From NCBI RefSeq assembly GCF_002531935.1, contig NZ_NWSV01000001.1, forward strand, positions 248,001-312,000: a stretch of DNA of 64,000 bases. The letters run 5' to 3'. The notes under the pieces were generated by a model. That model saw only the letters and a list, made by a program, of their open reading frames with translations, searched no databases and was not told the origin of the DNA. Shown here one piece after another: positions 61,911 through 64,000 of the stretch. Position 1 is the stretch's first letter. Every line of letters begins with the position of its first letter. This stretch comes from Rhizobium chutanense (GTDB lineage: Bacteria; Pseudomonadota; Alphaproteobacteria; Rhizobiales; Rhizobiaceae). Position numbers and translations under genes: made by a program.

Positions 61911-62304
61911 TCTATTCAAAAACTCCCTGTTACGCTTCCGGCGGCGGCCGGAGCCGGGTCAGTCAGGCCCGGGTGAGACGGTAGTATCCGTCGGGTGACT
62001 TCACTCTGATCCCATCGGGCAAAAGCAAAGGACTTCTCGCGCACGATCTTGGGACCCGGCGCTCAAAGCGTTGATATGTCACGGAAACCGCGTGCGGATT
62101 TGTTTTGCTTTCGTGATGGTTTTGGGCATGCGTCATGCCACAAATGGAACAGTAGCCGAAAGCTATCATAAAAATATGAGGAAATCAATAATTTGCTTCG
62201 CTTGAGTCATGCGGGCAACACATGCCACCCATATGCCTCACGCAGCTTTTAAACCGTTTCGCCCTGCGGCCGCCCGAATTCGGCGACCGTCCGTGGCCGC
62301 CGAC
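61911..62304. other. Intergenic region between fdxA and carD
   Basis: About 390 bases. It includes the carD leader and promoter and an A/T-rich stretch at 62155-62205. A 68-codon minus-strand frame with one CSIC pair is present, but it lacks a clear ribosome site and family resemblance. I recognise no RNA or repeat. Confidence 0.5.
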
Positions 62305-62643
62305 TCAATCGCCGGAACCGGGCTTTTCGGAGAAATATTTCTCGAACTTTCCGGTCTCGCCGTCCATTTCCTTGGCCTCGGGCAATGGGTCCTTCTTGAC
62401 CGTGATGTTCGGCCAGATGGTAGCATATTCGGTATTGATCTTCAGCCATTTGTCGAGGCCCGGCTCGGTATCCGGCTTGATCGCCTCGGCGGGACATTCC
62501 GGCTCGCAGACGCCGCAATCGATGCATTCGTCAGGATGGATGACGAGAAAATTCTCACCCTCATAGAAGCAGTCGACAGGGCAGACTTCCACGCAATCGG
62601 TGTATTTGCACTTGATGCAATTGTCGGTCACGACATAGGTCAT
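62305..62643 (-). CDS. fdxA: 7Fe-8S ferredoxin FdxA
   Basis: 112 residues. Cluster ligands are in [48 protein letters not shown], the seven-iron arrangement with one [3Fe-4S] and one [4Fe-4S] cluster. The C-terminal part ([32 protein letters not shown]) matches alphaproteobacterial FdxA. It is a cytosolic electron carrier. The ATG at 62643 is chosen because the family starts [14 protein letters not shown]. Confidence 0.95.
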   Translation of the reverse strand: MTYVVTDNCIKCKYTDCVEVCPVDCFYEGENFLVIHPDECIDCGVCEPECPAEAIKPDTEPGLDKWLKINTEYATIWPNITVKKDPLPEAKEMDGETGKFEKYFSEKPGSGD

Positions 62644-62837
62644 GAAGAACTCCAGGATTTCCATGCGGATGGGGCCGGGCAACCTGGAACGTCGCGCCTA
62701 TCCCCGTGCCGGAGGAAAAGCGTGGGCAGGCTTGGGCGGCAAGCACGCTTCCGGCAGGTTGTCAGTGACGTATCGGCTTTGGCGCCGGATTTCAAGGATA
62801 AACGATCTGCAAAAGCCGCCCGTAAAGACAGAGTTTT

Positions 62838-63242
62838 CTAATCCTCGTCCGACATCAGCCTGTCGATTGCGCGCCGTTCCTTTTTAGTCGGACGGCCGGT
62901 GCCGCTCGCCCGGATCGCCTGCTCATAGGGCGTGAGACGTTTTGTCTCATCAGGCGGCGGCGACAGGTCCTCATAGAGCAGGCGGGCCTCCTCGTAGGGT
63001 CCCCGCCGCTCGCCGGCAAAACGCACGACCAGAACGACATCGCGCCGCTCCAGCGTCAGCTCGATACGGTCGCCCGGCTTGACCATCTGGCTCGGATGAT
63101 TGCAGCGCTCGCCGTTGATGCGCACATGGCCCGACTGGACATGGCTCTGCGCCAACGAGCGCGACTTCAGCATGCGCGCGAAGAACAGCCATTTGTCGAT
63201 GCGCTGGCGCGAACCGCTTGTCGGCTGTGTCTCCCCGTTCAT
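62838..63242 (-). CDS. S4-domain RNA-binding protein (Hsp15-like)
   Basis: 134 residues. The S4 domain is RQRIDKWLFFARMLKSRSLAQSHVQSGHVRINGERCNHPSQMVKPGDRIEL. The C-terminal part is basic and acidic in turns (TGRPTKKERRAIDRLMSDED), as in HslR/Hsp15, which recycles 50S subunits with stalled peptidyl-tRNA. It lies two bases downstream of the gene for the arginine/glycine-rich protein and is probably co-transcribed. Confidence 0.9.
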   Translation of the reverse strand: MNGETQPTSGSRQRIDKWLFFARMLKSRSLAQSHVQSGHVRINGERCNHPSQMVKPGDRIELTLERRDVVLVVRFAGERRGPYEEARLLYEDLSPPPDETKRLTPYEQAIRASGTGRPTKKERRAIDRLMSDED

Positions 63243-63244
63243 GA

Positions 63245-64000
63245 TTACTTCTTCATCTGCTCCTTGAGAGCTGCGAGCTTGGCGAAAGGTGAATCCGGAT
63301 CGATCGGCTTTTCCTTGCGCGGCGGCTTGGCCTCGAAGCGCAGCGGCTGCGAAGCGCCGCGGTTGTTGTTGCGGTCGTTACGATCGTTGCGGTCACCGCG
63401 ATCCTTGCGATCGCCGCGGTCCTGCCGGTCGCCGCGCGGCTGATCGCCCCGTGGCTGGTTGTTGCGCTCGCCTCTGGCCTGCTGCGGCCGGCCGCCGTCG
63501 CGATTACCGCCGTCCTTGCCGCGATTGTGACGATTATTGTCGCGGCCTTCGCCGCCGCGATTGCCCTCGCCGCCTTCACCGCCGCCAGACCGGCGATTGC
63601 GGTCACCGCGTTCCTGGTTCTGTCCGCGCTGCTCGCCCTGGCCGCCACGGCGTTCGCCATGCCCGCCGCGCGCCTGACGCTGATTGTCGTTGCGGCCGCC
63701 GAGACGCCACAGAAGAACCGGCTTCGGTTCCGCGGGCTCGCCGGCTTCGCCGGAAGCAGTGACGGCTTCGCCAGACGCCAACACCGTTTCCTCGGAAGCG
63801 GATGCAGCCTCCACGGGGGCTTCCACAGCGTCCGTCACAGCCGTGTCGACGACATCGGAAGCCGCCTCGGTCATGGCTGGCTCGCCAGCGGTCTCTTCGG
63901 TCGCCCCGTCGGCGTCGTCGTGATCGGCCTTTTCGGCTGTCTCGTCCGCAGGCGTTTCGGTGGCCGCAGCCGGCGTCGAAACCGCATCCTGCGTCGCAAG
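63245..64000 (-). CDS. C-terminal tail of a large protein with RG-rich repeats, probably a helicase (cut by window edge)
   Basis: The open frame runs off the right edge without a start; about 251 residues are seen. The first part is acidic and rich in Ala, Glu and Thr. LLWRLGGRNDNQRQ is followed by about 120 residues of low-complexity Arg/Gly/Asp/Asn sequence (repeats of the kind GDRQDRGDRKDRGDRNDRND), then SPFAKLAALKEQMKK at the end. In other rhizobia a long helicase-related protein with this ending precedes the S4-domain gene; that is from memory, as no helicase motif is within the window. Such tails bind RNA. Confidence 0.65.
   Translation of the reverse strand, partial: LATQDAVSTPAAATETPADETAEKADHDDADGATEETAGEPAMTEAASDVVDTAVTDAVEAPVEAASASEETVLASGEAVTASGEAGEPAEPKPVLLWRLGGRNDNQRQARGGHGERRGGQGEQRGQNQERGDRNRRSGGGEGGEGNRGGEGRDNNRHNRGKDGGNRDGGRPQQARGERNNQPRGDQPRGDRQDRGDRKDRGDRNDRNDRNNNRGASQPLRFEAKPPRKEKPIDPDSPFAKLAALKEQMKK

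Noticed and set aside
61963..62169. 68-codon minus-strand frame with one CSIC motif
   Set aside because: No ribosome site, no known family, and composition like non-coding DNA; left as unannotated.
63340..63680. Short tandem repeats that look like a CRISPR or satellite
   Set aside because: The period follows codons of the Arg/Gly/Asp/Asn repeat in the coding frame; there are no constant repeats with unique spacers.

Overview
The window looks like chromosomal DNA from a fast-growing rhizobium of the Rhizobium leguminosarum/etli group. The signs are high G+C with a C/G-rich third codon position, a complete GCC-anticodon tRNA-Gly, an RpoH2-type second heat-shock sigma factor, CarD, FdxA, a FixK/FNR-type box, a RirA-type iron operator, a SAM-II riboswitch on metA, and two copies of palindromic intergenic repeats of a kind I associate with Rhizobium genomes. 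The species is an inference. I saw no transposase, integrase, phage gene, CRISPR array or origin.

Layout. 1-3.3 kb: the end of a UbiH/COQ6 hydroxylase, a minus-strand housekeeping set (Trm112-like, LON-domain, CnoX-like thioredoxin, YbaK/ProX tRNA editing) and tRNA-Gly. 3.5-10 kb: a FixK-type box, a CBS-BON protein and phosphoketolase, then a glycoamylase-family (GH144-like) protein facing an SbmA/YddA-type ABC exporter with a broken ATPase domain. 10.3-15.1 kb: an M81 peptidase, a gamma-glutamyltransferase-like enzyme and a second glycoamylase paralogue. 15.1-18.9 kb: an FbpABC ferric-iron importer behind an iron-responsive operator. 19.1-24.8 kb: a lysine/pipecolate catabolic set (AmaB- and AmaA-like enzymes, HglS) with LysR and Lrp-type regulators.

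25-36.7 kb is the most unusual region. Seven minus-strand genes form one tight array: a carrier protein, an acyl-CoA-dehydrogenase-like flavoprotein, an amino acid:[carrier protein] ligase, a DUF1839 protein, a GH2 beta-mannosidase-like enzyme, a family-4 glycosyltransferase, and a 1,100-residue fusion of a polysaccharide flippase with two alpha/beta-hydrolase domains. A second glycosyltransferase converges on it. I read this as a candidate undescribed pathway that loads an amino acid on a carrier protein and may attach it, perhaps after oxidation, to a surface glycan or glycolipid. Ligase and carrier protein are an established pair; the rest is inference.

36.9-39.8 kb: epmB, epmA and efp, the elongation factor P modification set. 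39.9-44.4 kb: a GntR/FCD regulator, a polar amino acid ABC importer and a DadA-like oxidase. 44.5-48.2 kb: amino-sugar catabolism (two SIS proteins, NagA, a GntR/UTRA repressor with a direct-repeat operator), then an aldose epimerase. 49.4-50.5 kb: metA under a SAM-II riboswitch with its own terminator; Glu111 predicts an acetyl-CoA-using enzyme. 50.6-58 kb: a second degenerate SbmA/YddA-type ABC protein, an exported protein, an Uup-type ABC-F protein, thiamine diphosphokinase and a MarR/MFS efflux pair. 58.3-64 kb: an M48 lipoprotein protease with a LysM-like tail, RpoH2, CarD, FdxA, an S4-domain RNA-binding protein and the arginine/glycine-rich tail of a large protein cut by the window edge.
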